Of a stretch of DNA of 64,000 nt, positions 47,058 through 58,051 are shown piece after piece; within the stretch, counting starts at the first letter, position 1, and each line of letters starts with the position of its first letter. The stretch is taken from positions 12,481,213-12,545,212 of the forward strand of contig OY755183.1 in the NCBI GenBank assembly GCA_963576735.1, in the 5' to 3' direction. A program made the position numbers and the translations under genes. A model generated the notes under the pieces. It was not told where the DNA came from. It saw nothing but the letters and a program-made list of their open reading frames with translations, and ran no database searches. This stretch comes from Bedellia somnulentella. Lineage: Eukaryota; Arthropoda; Insecta; Lepidoptera; Bedelliidae.

Positions 47058-47175
47058 CCAATTATACCGGTCGTCGTCGTTCAACTCGTCAGGGTGCGGC
47101 TCTGGCGGGGAACCGGCTGACGACATGTACTCCGACGTCTCGCTAGAAGAAGATGTGCAGGGACTCAACTATAAG
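47058..47175 (+). CDS. nuf: nuf-like gene, exon 6 of 6 seen (start of coiled coil)
   Basis: Acceptor GTATTTTCCAG and donor TATAAG|GTAAGA bound 118 nt that start by completing Ser and end in phase 0. The frame reads QLYRSSSFNSSGCGSG, then DDMYSDVSLEEDV and QGLNYK. Human RAB11FIP4 has 'RQLMHSSNFSSSNGSTEDLF' followed by 'ITEKVSFLEKKV' at the same place, and this is the strongest homology in the window. The exon ends just as the long coiled coil begins. The remaining coiled coil and the C-terminal Rab11-binding (FIP) motif should be in later exons, none of which I recognise in the 16.8 kb to the window end. The exon is strikingly GC-rich against its flanks. Confidence 0.88.
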
Positions 47176-47464
47176 GTAAGATGGTTTTTAGTCGTGTGGT
47201 CTTTTGTTTGATTATAGTCTTTGCGCTGTTAAATTCAAAAGTTACATGTTAGGTACGGAACACCTTTTACAGGCGTGTTAAATTTTCTTTCCTACATTTG
47301 AATGCATGTTATTAGACCTAATTGGTATTTACAAATATTTAATAGCCATGGTATATCAGTTAGAAAAATATTTTAATAAAACATAAAAAAACAACCGTTA
47401 TTTCTATGTGAAGAATTGAATAATGTTGCTATAATTACTGAATTACATTAAACTGAATGGCAAA

Positions 47465-47578
47465 GGGGCGATCCATTAATTACGTCACACCAATTTCATG
47501 ATTTTTTGACACCTCCCTCCCCCCTTGTCACACTTCGTCACAATTAACTACACCCCCCCCCTTAGTGTGACGTCACAT
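47465..47578 (+). mobile_element. MITE half, left inverted end
   Basis: GGGGCGATCCATTAATTACG, CTCCCTCCCCCCTTGTCACA, a C9 run and TTAGTGTGACGTCAC. The matching right terminus is absent here. Confidence 0.6.
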
Positions 47579-47930
47579 TTAGGTTTTTAGTTCAGGAGAA
47601 ACTGAAATTACAACATCACTCTGAAATTAACTTTTAATGCTGAAACGCTTACGGCGCTGTAAATTGAGACTTATTGCCTTTGAAATACATTCGCTATTTC
47701 GAAAACAATTATTCATTAAACTCTGCCAGAAAAATAGTATCAAATTTATAGGCAACGAATACATCTAAACAAATCCGAGTATGTTGAAGATTAGTTTAGT
47801 ATAATAATATAATAATGGGTGTTATTTAAACGGTTAGCAAAGTATTGGCAAATTTGTGAGCAGAAATATTTAATTGGTAAGCTAAAATTGATAGTTGGAC
47901 AGCAACTTGTGTTCAGCAAATATTAATAAA

Positions 47931-48747
47931 CTAGTGGATCGTCCCAGCTTCGCACGGGTAGCGTTTTTTTTTAAATATCTGAGGTTTCTTTCTTCAGTCA
48001 CTGCTCAAGCATTGTGAAATTCAGCGCAATGTTTTCAATTTATTAAATTTATAGCACTCCCTAAACAGTGTAGTTTGGTGATCTTGAATGCGCTTTAATG
48101 AACGGTTCAGTTTTTCCGTTTAATAGCAAATTTTGGAATAAAACGCTATGAAGTATTTATAACAATCTAAAAAATAAATCATTACGTGTTGTAGGATTCA
48201 ACTACTGGCGCCATCTAGTATTTTATAAGTAAATTAGTAACGATTCGGTTTTGGTCACGGGCGCGATGGCTTATTTTATGTATAATTTCGGTGTTTCTCT
48301 ACCGATTTCTATGATTCTTTTTTTATTGAATAGGTAATAATGTTACCTTATTTAAATTAGGGATGAGTGAGAGGTTTACAAACGTAAGAGTAAACAAATA
48401 CAATCAGAATGTTCCGGACTGCTACGCTATCAGGAATTACACGTGTTATTGTGAGTCAACCGTAAAAGATAGACATAAACTGTAAAGGGATTTTTTTTAG
48501 ATAATTTTATCAAAAATATTTCCGTCATACATGATTTCTATGTTAGTTTAACCGTTAAGGCTGCACACGCGACGGAAGCTTAATAAATGGAGTAACTTCT
48601 CCCGTTTTCCCAAAATTTCCCAAAATTCCCCTTTACTACTCTGCTGGAAAGTATACAAAAACCTGCGCAGGTGTATGAAGAATAATTGTGCCAAGTTTCG
48701 TTTAAATCCGTCGAGTAGTTTTTGTTTCCATAAGGAACATACAAACC

Positions 48748-48797
<50 letters not shown>

Positions 48798-48916
48798 AAT
48801 TTTACTGATTGCATTTTTGGCATCAGTATCGATCCCTAATCACCACCTGATGGTTATTTTGAAAATATATTTCATGTACAGAATTGACCTCTCTACAGAT
48901 TTATTATAAGTATAGA
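47931..48916 (+). mobile_element. About 1-kb element (family H), copy 1
   Basis: Begins CTAGTGGATCGTCCCAGCTT, contains CCGTCGAGTAGTTTTTGTTT, a (GACA)n tract and GCATCAGTATCGATCCCTAA, ends near TTATAAGTATAGATC. The CTAG end at an A/T border is compatible with a Helitron-like element, but no hairpin was confirmed. Non-coding. Confidence 0.6.
48748..48796 (+). repeat. (GACA)n microsatellite
   Basis: Twelve units within the family H copy. It generates a spurious Cys/Val/Leu-rich ORF on the minus strand. Confidence 0.9.
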
Positions 48917-49905
48917 TCAGTCTGCAATATATATCATTCTGAACAGCAGTTTTTTTTTTGTACAGCTGTGTATATATCAAAGCTGCAATGAGTGACCTGC
49001 AGTTAATTTAATTTTGGTAAGCACTCAGAGAATAAGCAAAAAAATCAGTTTAGTGCCCCTTAAATTAGTCTAGCAAAAAGCACTAAATGGGCGCATCGCT
49101 AACTGATGATTCATTTATTCATTCTGTCTCAGTAAGTAGGTTACTTTTAGTATTATAGCAGAGATATTTTGATGAAATAATAAAGAAGCCGTTTTAGTTT
49201 TATAATTATTATATTCAAGAAACAGTAACTTTTTTTTTATTTATTGTATAATTAATGCTCGTTTTGATTTTGAAGGCCGGCCACGTTTCCTCTTTTCCCC
49301 TATGGGAATATTCTTTGCGTCAATAATAATTGGAGGCATGCTTTAAGCGGATCGCTAAGACAATCAGGTGTTTACATACGTAGAAATTAAAAAAAGCTGG
49401 CCAGTCACATATTCCCTCTCTTCATTCCTTTGTTTCAATTGGCAGTGAGACAAGCGACTTACTGAAATTTTGTTTCTTGAAATCATTAAAATTTTCTTAC
49501 TGTGCGTCGAAAACTTCACAATTAGTAGCTATTTTATAACTGATTTTTCAATAAATACGCAAAACAATTATTTAAATTGCCATCCAAATTTAAAATATGC
49601 TATACAGTCAAATAAGTTGCGTGTAGAAATGTTTTCTCTGCTGACCTAATGTACAATCTTGCTGCCCAAGTAATTATTCTGCGGAGTGACTGTTTATTTT
49701 GCAGATACAAAATAAAACTCGCTACCAGTTTGTGTTTAAATTACAGACCATTGTCATGATTATTTGCAGAACACGAATTGCAGCTTGTTTTTTATTATTG
49801 CTAACAAAATCTTTGTATGCTGACCACATGATTTATTAGCGGTTATTTCTTGCAAACCTAATTTTTAAATGGCATACACAGTAATTACTTCTCTATAATA
49901 ATTAT

Positions 49906-50118
49906 ACAAAGTTTGTTAACAACTGAAATATTTTTTTTAAACTTAAGTAGATTGAAACATTGTACCAGAAAAATAGTATCAAATTTATAGGCAACGAATA
50001 CATCCAAACAAATCCGAGTATGTTGAAGATTAGTTTAGTATAATAATATAATAATTATACAAAGTTACTTAACAACTGAAATATTTTTTTTAAACTTAAG
50101 TAGATTGAAACATTGTAG
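49906..50118 (+). repeat. 145-bp-period tandem duplication
   Basis: AATAATTATACAAAGTT...AAGTAGATTGAAACATTGTA occurs at about 49906 and 50051. The block between (49967-50055) is nearly identical to 47728-47818, 2.2 kb upstream. Confidence 0.7.
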
Positions 50119-50129
50119 TGAGGGTTGTG

Positions 50130-50234
50130 AGGTCACAAACATAGAACTCCTCCCTCCCCCTTGTCACGATATGTCACATTTTGTGGACCCCCTCCCCCCC
50201 CCCTTGAGGTGTGATGTAATTAATGGATCGTCCC
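50130..50234 (+). mobile_element. MITE half, right inverted end
   Basis: CTCCCTCCCCCTTGTCACGA, a C-run, then GTGATGTAATTAATGGATCG and TCCC, the complement of the left half's terminus. Confidence 0.6.
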
Positions 50235-51820
50235 AAAGAACTGAAACTACAAAAATATATCTAAAACAAATTTACGAAATGAATGCGTAAAATTTACAAC
50301 TTACAACTCATTCTATAAAAAGTCAATGTTCATAAAGCAAAAATATAATCTCTAATCCCTGCCCCCTGCCTTAAACAAGAGCTCAAATGACATTACTTTA
50401 TCGTGTAAGGCGAACAAACGGAAATAAATAATATAATCTATGAATGATAATTTCCTGATGATATGACCTTATAACAGATGACAGTCTCAATTGAAAATAT
50501 AATGTGGTATCTGTATATGCGTGAGAGGAATTATTTAATGAAATTGATAAGTGGTCAGGTTTTCATATAGTCCAACACCAGGGATGATTATACTCACTAA
50601 TAACACTCGTACACACTCATTTCAAATAAATTGATGTGTTCTTCCATGCCGTTCTTTAGTAGCCTAAATTAATGGCATAAAAAATCTACATAAAACTTTC
50701 ACGCGGCTTTTTACGTGGTTTCGAATGTGAATCGGTGAACACTTTTGTACTCAACGCCATAGAAAAATAAACATATGAGACTGGTAAACACATCACCCTC
50801 TTTGGCCTGTTAAAACGTAGAGTGTGAATGAACTCTGTAATGTAAAGGATATGAAGTACTTGCTGTGATGTACTGTGCGCGTCATTATTCAGTTGTTGAA
50901 TTTTCTTATCAAATACTATTTCTGTAATAAAACCAGATGTAAGATTATAATGTGTCTTCGATTAACTTTGTGACGTCATGACCGAAACTAAATTGTTTTT
51001 CTTTCATTCTTAATATCAAACTGCGTATGAGAGCCCTTTTTACTATAAGCATTATTGCTCTATGAGATCTGGAAATGGCTTAAGACTTTTTGAGAATATG
51101 TTGAACCCTCAGGCAGGGCAACACTACACAACCAGTATTAAATAGCATCGGTCACATATGTGGTCGTAGGTCTTCCTGCGTACTTATGTTGAAAGCATGA
51201 CAATGGATACTTTTGCAAGTAACATAAATATTTAACCGTTTTAATATAAAACATGATAGATCAAGTAAGGTCATACTGAAACTAATCACTGGCATGAATG
51301 TAGGACAATATGAAAAGCGCGGAAGTATAATACTGTAAAAACTTTAAAGCATCCTTATGCATTGGTGGAAATGCTGAAGCTGAATCTAAATTATAAACAT
51401 CTGTAGGCCATATTGTACAATACTGATTTCACAGCTGCGGTTATTTAACTTACAGTACATAGTTAGCTTTATATGAGTAAAAATCAATATAAAATACGAT
51501 ATTTGGTTATTTACTATTTAACCAATTTTAAGATATTAATTTCCATGTTGTTTGAGAATTGGGCTTTTGGCCAAAATATGTATTTACAGCCCATCAAAAA
51601 AGCATTTTTAGAATGTTTTCGTTTGTTTTATTACATCGTTTATTTTACCTACAAAAAAACTTTATGAATTATCGTGTCGGTAATCTTACAACGATTCGTC
51701 TCATTTGCGGTTGGTTTTCAGAGCCAGTTTTATAATCATTTAATAAAGGCTAACCCAAATTATGGAATGAGACCGATTTTTTCATAAACTATGCAGCCAA
51801 TCCTCCATTATACAAAATAT
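50235..51820. other. AT-rich stretch after exon 6
   Basis: No recognisable exon, despite being where the next nuf-like exon might be expected. Confidence 0.5.
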
Positions 51821-51973
51821 ATAGGCTTTTTTAAGTGGTTTATGGGCGATTTGGTTGGAGAACCATCTTGTCCCCCCCTATGAATTTGTAAATAAGGCTG
51901 AAGAGCCTCTAGCTGTGAAGCTCTGGCTAACCCTTTTTGGGATTAATGGCCGTGAGTATATGCATGTATGTAC
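51821..51973 (-). mobile_element. Family M copy, right half
   Basis: TTAAGTGGTTTATGGGCGAT to GGCCGTGAGTATATGCATGT. Confidence 0.68.
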
Positions 51974-52239
51974 GTTCAGTAGTAGTAGAAGTATAATTTG
52001 TTTGTCTTTCTTGTAAACTAAATGTCTCAATTTGTCGATAAATACTGAACTACACGATTGATCATGATTAATGTAATTGCTTTCAATGTCGCCAATTGAC
52101 TCTTATGAGTCATGTAAAGTACTATCTTACTCACATCGTGTCATGTGTATGAGGTAACATGTTTTCCGATAACATGAGCATAAATTCTTGGTAAATTATG
52201 CTGGTTATGAGTTGATAAAATATGTATAATATAGTATAA

Positions 52240-52330
52240 TAAAAATAATAATTCTTTATTCAGATTAAATTTGATACATAGTTTACAAGAGTCAGCTGGT
52301 CCCAAACTAGGCTCATCGCCTGTATCCCGA
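52240..52330 (-). mobile_element. LINE 3' tail ending in a perfect hairpin
   Basis: On the minus strand: GATACAGGCGATGAGCCTAG, TTTGGGACCAGC, an AATAAAG signal and an AATTATTATTTT tail. A 5'-truncated copy about 90 bp long. Confidence 0.55.
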
Positions 52331-52350
52331 GATACAGGCGATGAGCCTAG
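52307..52350. repeat. Perfect 20-bp stem hairpin
   Basis: Arms 52307-52326 and 52331-52350 are exact complements (CTAGGCTCATCGCC...) around a CCGA loop, at the 5' junction of the truncated LINE tail. Confidence 0.9.
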
Positions 52351-52374
52351 ACATATTTAGACCAAATAAATAAG

Positions 52375-52515
52375 TGTGATAAGGCAGGCGTACGAAGTAT
52401 TAAGAATAACAAAGCTCGCATGAAAAGTTTGATTGATGTAAACGAAGCTCTAGAGGTTTCCCAGGATCGTACAAAGTGGCGATCGATAGTCTCTGCCTAA
52501 CCCAATGGGAATAAA
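52375..52515 (+). pseudogene. LINE 3'-end fragment ('SIVSAYPNG' type)
   Basis: Reads VRSIKNNKARMKSLIDVNEA, LEVSQDRTKWRSIVSA, stop, PNGN; ends with a (TATG)n tract. Confidence 0.62.
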
Positions 52516-53198
52516 TAGCGTGAGAACATGTATGTATGTATGCAATAGCAGAATTCAAGCACAACGTATTATAAGAAGATTGTATATCAGCTCTATATGT
52601 TTTGTAAGACGCATCAAAAGTAAAGTTTTGGTCACCTCTTACCCAGAATTGAGCTTTTTAATGAATAATGTAATAATGCTACTTTTGTATCAAACAGATA
52701 TCACAGCATTAATAAATTATAACCACTGAATTGCTTACGTCAGAATTACTGTGTGCCAAATTCAAGGCAAACCCATTGAATGGATTGAGAATGCTTTTAT
52801 GTTTTAATTTAATTTAAGGTGCCGTTAGTGCAGCGAACAGAGTTTTTGAAACATTATAATGCGCATGTTTATAACAATATGGTTTTGAAAAAAATACATC
52901 AAAAACTTGAGGCTTTTCTGCTGTAAAATTGGCGATTCGAAACATGATTAATACATTTTCGCTCGATAGAAAAAAATCGCCAACATACCTCTAATTACAC
53001 TCTTTAAATTGGTTTTATATTTTATTTATTTTACCTACTTACATATAACTTGCATCATAATTTGATCATTTGTTTTTCTAATTATAATTGGCGATTAGTT
53101 TTCTTTTTTAATAAATTCAATAAAACAAATATTTTAAAAACATCGATATTCGCAGTCCTACTCGTGCCCGAGCGCCGCCCGCCGTCCGCTCAGTCAGT

Positions 53199-53879
53199 CA
53201 GTGTTGCAAAAGTTCCCGATTTATCGGGAGATCTACCGATTTTGGCCTTTCCCTCCCGATATCCCGATTTAGTGACCATATCTCCCGATTTTTTGCATTT
53301 GACATTAAAGTAGTAGTTAATATAGCATTCTAAAGTCAGAAAACATGAAGAATCACATAGTTACACTGACCAAGGGATTCTCACGCACGGGAATTCCCAA
53401 AAAATTCTCACAGGACCTTTTAACACGGCAGTGACGTCAATTTACACAAAAAATATTACATCGAAACGCTTTGCAATAGAGTTCATTATTGTAAAATAAT
53501 TTAACTTGTGAAAATTTCAATATTCATGTTAATATACTTACTAATCAATTTAATGAAAAACGGAATGCCGCGGGTTCAATTCCTGCTGGTGTCGAAATTT
53601 TAATTTCCTTGATTGAACAGTACAATAATCCCCACATGAGGTTTCATGCCCAACAAAATCGAACTATTGATGAAAAAATAATTACTAAAATTGTAAGCAA
53701 GAAGTGGTACTAAAATGATCAGTACTACCTATATATTTTTATATACTTAAATAAATTACTTTAACTTCAATATTAGCATAAAATACTGATATTTTATTAA
53801 GACGAAAAAATCTCCCGATTTCTCCCGATTTTTAACTGGAAAATTACCCGATTTTTTAACTTTCGCTTTTGCAACACTG
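53199..53879. mobile_element. hAT-type MITE with perfect 8-bp target duplication
   Basis: The inverted termini are CAGTGTTGCAAAAG (53199) and its complement CTTTTGCAACACTG (ending 53879). CAGTCAGT occurs directly on both sides (53191-53198 and 53880-53887). An 8-bp duplication plus a CAGTGTTGC-type end is the hAT superfamily signature. The 681-bp body has repeated TCTCCCGATTT/CCCGATTT motifs near both ends, an older SINE fragment and no transposase, so it is non-autonomous. It interrupts a GC-rich islet. Confidence 0.82.
53568..53665 (+). mobile_element. Fragment of the same tRNA-derived SINE inside a hAT-type MITE
   Basis: GCGGGTTCAATTCCTGC, GTCGAAATTTTAATTTCC and ATAATCCCCACATGAGG match the right arm and tail of the two foldback copies, but here without the inverted left arm. 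Confidence 0.6.
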
Positions 53880-54205
53880 CAGTCAGTGCTCGGCGAGCTG
53901 CTTTAGGGGATGGACCTATGTCGCGCGCGCCTTGTGTTACAGATCTTACAATTTACGCGCGTGCGGCGCCGTTAGTGTGCGAGTGACCTATCTGTATACG
54001 ATGCACGTGAATGTAGGCGTGAGAGTGACCGTGCGTACGGTTAGCATTAGCAAATATAAAAGAATTCATTCAATTCATAGATTGCACTCATTTTTATATT
54101 TTATTGCTTAATTTATTAGGAATGGGAAAAAGAACAAAACCGTTAAAGTAACTTCTAATTTCAATTAATAATATTAAATAGTTACAGTTGTAAACTGAAA
54201 ATTAT

Positions 54206-54438
54206 ATACATACATATACTCACGGCTATAAATCCCTTAACGGGATAGCCAGAGCTTTGGAATGAGAAATTCCTCAGCCACTTTTGGAAGTTGATTTGGG
54301 AAAAGATGGTTGATTCGGTGACGGTTCTCCAACCACATCGCCCCAAAAATCACTTAAAAAGCCCCTATACCCTTAGTCGCCTCTTACGATCACGGGTAGA
54401 AATGGAGTAGTGTTATTCTAAGCCGACACGACACGACA
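54206..54438 (+). mobile_element. Family M copy, full length
   Basis: ATACATACATATACTCACGG lead to TTCTAAGCCGACACGACACG. Lies about 100 bp before a full S1 SINE. Confidence 0.76.
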
Positions 54439-54533
54439 AAAGTTATGAAATCATCACTGTAATAATTTTGTTGAACTGACAGGGGTAGACAAATCTATCG
54501 TATCATTATATTTTATACGACGACGACATGATA

Positions 54534-54895
54534 GTCCAGTGGGTAGAACACCCGCCCGAAAACAGAAGGGCGTGAGTTCCAATCCTAGGTCGGGCCTTCA
54601 CTAATTTGTCTTTTCTATAGACATATGTGTGGTTAATTTATCATGGTTGTTAACGGTGAGGGAAAACATCGTGAGGGAACCCACATGGCTGAGTTGTACT
54701 TAGTCATGTGACAGTGTATTCGTACAAAACGGCGATAGGCCTGCCCCCTATCACGTGAGTACACTGTCTAAGCAAAACGTGGGTACCTTCTCTGGACACT
54801 AGATGGCGCTTCCATGAGAGTTCAGAAGTATTTGATACCTCTGCCAACCCCTTCAGGGATAAACGGCGTGAACGTTTATGCTTATGTTATGTTAT
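54534..54895 (+). mobile_element. tRNA-derived SINE (family S1), near full length
   Basis: Full head (GACATGATAGTCCAGTGGGT), complete body and (TTATG)n tail; the best preserved plus copy. Confidence 0.82.
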
Positions 54896-55134
54896 ATTTT
54901 ATATTGTAAACGGCCATGGTAGAAACTATTTTTGAAATTGATAACCTAGGGTAAGCGATACAGTTTTCGTCACCCTGACTGTTATAACCATTCGTAAATA
55001 TTTTAGAAAGAAAATGTAATTAATCATAAACAAATGTCCGAACCCATACCATAGAAAATATTTGCGAGTGGCTAAAACTGTCGAGTTGACAATAACTGTA
55101 TTGCTTACCCTACTGTATGGACTGTATGTTTTTA

Positions 55135-55225
55135 AAACGCGCGCACGCGGCGTCGCGTCGAGGAGACGGCCGCTCGATCGGCGCGTAGGCGCTTCCCCGC
55201 GCCCGCGGGGGCAGCACCCCCTCAG
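55135..55225. promoter_or_regulatory. CpG-rich islet 2
   Basis: A sharp 90-bp GC-rich block (CGCGCGCACGCGGCGTCGCG, CGGCCGCTCGATCGGCGCG, CCCCGCGCCCGCGGGGGCAG) with many CpGs and no ORF of note. Similar in character to the islets 1.2 kb to either side. Confidence 0.35.
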
Positions 55226-55324
55226 ATGATATTTTTCGCTGAACCAACGGCGCCTTAAATGTTTGTCGGTTGAAAATTGTAAACTCTCCTGGTAGCCCAG
55301 TGGGACTAGACTATAAAAAATCTA

Positions 55325-55410
55325 ATTACGCCATCCTTTCCACTTGGGTTAGGCAGAGGCTGTCGATCTGCAATTTGTACAATCCTGGCCAAACCTCTGA
55401 GTTATTTAAA
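55325..55410 (-). pseudogene. LINE 3'-end fragment ('SIVSAYPNG' type)
   Basis: ACGCCATCCTTTCCACTTGG, TTAGGCAGAGGCTGTCGATC and AATTTGTACAATCCTGGCC on the minus strand. Confidence 0.5.
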
Positions 55411-56159
55411 TGTTTTCTAAGAAATATAGCGTTTATTCACCGCTTCTAGAAAATCATTTTACACTTATCCAAAACCCCGTCTATAAGTTGGTATGGAACT
55501 ATTCCAAGCCAGCTACATAGCAAAGCAACTAAAAATATGTAGCATTAGGTTCAGGATATTCGCATGAGTTGACCAATACCCGGTTATTAGCGGATGTATG
55601 AATAATATGTTTGCGAGCACGCATATGCAACTTGTACCAATTTAGCGTTTCCTATGCGAAATCTATTTCGGTCAACTTCGAGTGCAAGGTTGAAATGGGT
55701 ACTGCCAAGTTCTTATTCATCTTATTCGTCATTACATTAAATGCGATGTTTTTATACAAGACTAGATAAAACAATACATAAATACGAGACCAATTGATAA
55801 ACTAACTACTCGTTCCTGAGCTTTTCGTCGGTTGTAATTTATGTTCATGACAATTATAAATTCGTAATTGAAACTGGATTAAGGTTTACTTAACTAATGT
55901 TAATACCGTTTAGAATTCGAGTAGCAATAGCAATCTTTTTACTTGTGTTCATGGTTAGAAGAACTTAGGAGTCGAGTTTCCCGTCCAACTGATACTCTAT
56001 GTATCACCAAAAGTTAAAAATACTGTCACGATACATTGAATACTCTTGACCGGCTGCATTATAATTTAACATGTACGTGAACCTAAAAGGAGGACAATAA
56101 ATCTTAAAGCCAAACAAACAAAGGCACGTGACGGTTCATTACCGGCCCTTCCTATGCCT

Positions 56160-56250
56160 AGATCAATAGCAATGGCTGACGGAAATGCGCCCTCGACGGC
56201 GGTGGCGGCGGCGTGTGCGCAGCTTCCGGTCAACGATGCGCACTAAACTT
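56160..56250 (+). promoter_or_regulatory. CpG-rich islet 3 with a short ATG ORF
   Basis: The block contains an ATG in fair context (AGCAATGG, 56172) opening 24 codons rich in Ala (MADGNAPST, AVAAACAQLP) and ending at 56246. A GT at 56229 would end a first exon in phase 0, the phase needed to join the exon after exon 6 of the nuf-like gene, but CCG|GTCAAC is a poor donor. Candidate alternative first exon; unproven. Confidence 0.28.
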
Positions 56251-57555
56251 CCTTTGATAACATTGTTTTTGTTATGTTTTATAAATATTAATTTTATGTG
56301 ACGATTTAACGACTGTTCGAAGTTACCCGAAAAGTACAGTTACTTAATGCATTTCCCGCTACATGGCTGAGAATTTGATTACACTTCTATGAATTGATCC
56401 TTTTTAGTGTTTTGCCTCAAAATAATAGATATAAATATGTATATTATGTGATTTTTATCATTTTTGCACACAACTGTGATTTTTATCATTTTTGCAAGAT
56501 GTTGATGCCGACAACCTATGTTGTGCACTTCAAAAATAAATACTCAATTAATATTCAAGGGGGCTCCCATTAGGTTCCCATACTCATACAACGGGTCACC
56601 ACGGCTTTTTTGCCGTTTTCATTGATAGGGGTTCCGCCTTCCGTGTTTTTTTAATTTTATAAAATTAGCATTTTTTCCCTTTACTTTTTTAAGTTTGGAA
56701 TAGAGATGGAATAGAGAATATAAGTTTCATCGTACGTAGATTAGATACGTTCTGAATATAAACTGGTATGAAAACTATTTAAAGAAGTGACTGTAATAAA
56801 AAGTTCAAGCGAAGATGAAACTGTAATAATAAAAAAAACTCGAGGAATATCATGAGAAATTATGGATTTGTTATGAAGAACTTGCTTCGACAAATCCTGT
56901 CATTCCTCAGGGAGTTTCTAAAACGCTAATTCCTTTTGAATTGGACAGCTACCCAGAACGCAGTGCACTTTTATTGGTGTAAAAAAAAATATATGCGTTT
57001 TTAGGTTATTATGCAAGAGTAATCTTCAGTAATCCTAATGCTAGTGTATAAAATGAATATTTACAGTTTCTTTTGATTATATTTTCTGGTCTCTCTTATT
57101 TTATTTTTTCACAATGGTTATACGTATAACTCAGCTACAGAACCTATAATTATTAATTTGATTTGCCATTTAAGCGCGGTCATAATACTTTTATTGTATG
57201 TTTCAGTTTTTTAAATAAATGGTACTTATGTATTTTAAATATAATTTCTTTGTAAAGTAATATGAAGTCGTTAAAAATTTCATACTTAAAAAGTGAACTT
57301 TGGTACCTATTTAATAAGGTACGTAAAATAATCATAGGGTAACCTTAGATGAAATACACAAAAATAATGTGAACAGTCTGTCAAACCAAATAATGGTTAG
57401 TAAATCAAGTGTAGTATTGAAAGTAGACAATGCAATTTATCAGTGAAGTGGAGAGTGGGCGGACCACCGCATACCTATATTTACTACAAGTGTGGGTAGC
57501 TAGCGAACTATGTCAAGGATCCCTGTATCTCATATTGTGAAAAATATTAGCTTTT

Positions 57556-57794
57556 TGCCGTGTAGTGCCGGCTTAAAATGTCACTACCTCTACCCTACCT
57601 ACACGGGGGTCGTAAGAGGCGACTAAGGGTATGGGCCTTTTTAAGTGGTTTTTGGGCGATGACCCATCACCACCGATACTTTATTCCTACCATCTCTCTC
57701 CAATTAACTTCCAAATGTGGCTGATGAGTGTTTTACTCTAAAGCTCTGGCTACCCATTTTTGGGATTTATGGCCGTGAGTATATGTATGTATGT
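57556..57794 (-). mobile_element. Family M copy, full length
   Basis: TGCCGTGTAGTGCCGGCTTA to GGCCGTGAGTATATGTATGT. Confidence 0.76.
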
Positions 57795-58051
57795 ATTAGC
57801 TTTACTTATAAACTGAATTTTAGGAACACGTTTATTTCAGATCGTAGCAGTTCATAAACACTACGATCTGATCTAATTTACTATACTTTACCATAAAGGA
57901 CATACCTTGTAATTGTAACCATTAATCTTATAAAAAAGAGTTGTTTGGAATGTGGTTCTGATGACATGAATGAAGTCTTTGCAAATGCTATTTCAAGTGG
58001 GTTTGGCAAGAATGTGGTCCTTTTACAAACCCATATATTTCTATCTATATA

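Larger units (their letters stand above)
53150..54060 (+). promoter_or_regulatory. CpG-rich islet 1 (split by the hAT MITE): possible internal promoter
   Basis: Outside the insertion, 53160-53198 and 53880-54040 are rich in GC and CpG (GCGCCGCCCGCCGTCCGCTC, GTCGCGCGCGCC, GCGTGCGGCGCCG) in an otherwise AT-rich region. The uninterrupted sequence would contain TCAGTCAGTG, an insect initiator-like (TCAGT) sequence. No long ORF. It lies downstream of exon 6 of the nuf-like gene on the same strand, so an alternative promoter or 5' exon is possible; an enhancer is equally possible. Confidence 0.35.

Noticed and set aside
48548..48823. 91-codon minus ORF with SVCLSVCLSVC repeats
   Set aside because: Translation of the (GACA)n microsatellite inside a family H element.
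53050..53313. 87-codon plus ORF across the first islet
   Set aside because: It runs through the hAT MITE boundary, so the frame is accidental.
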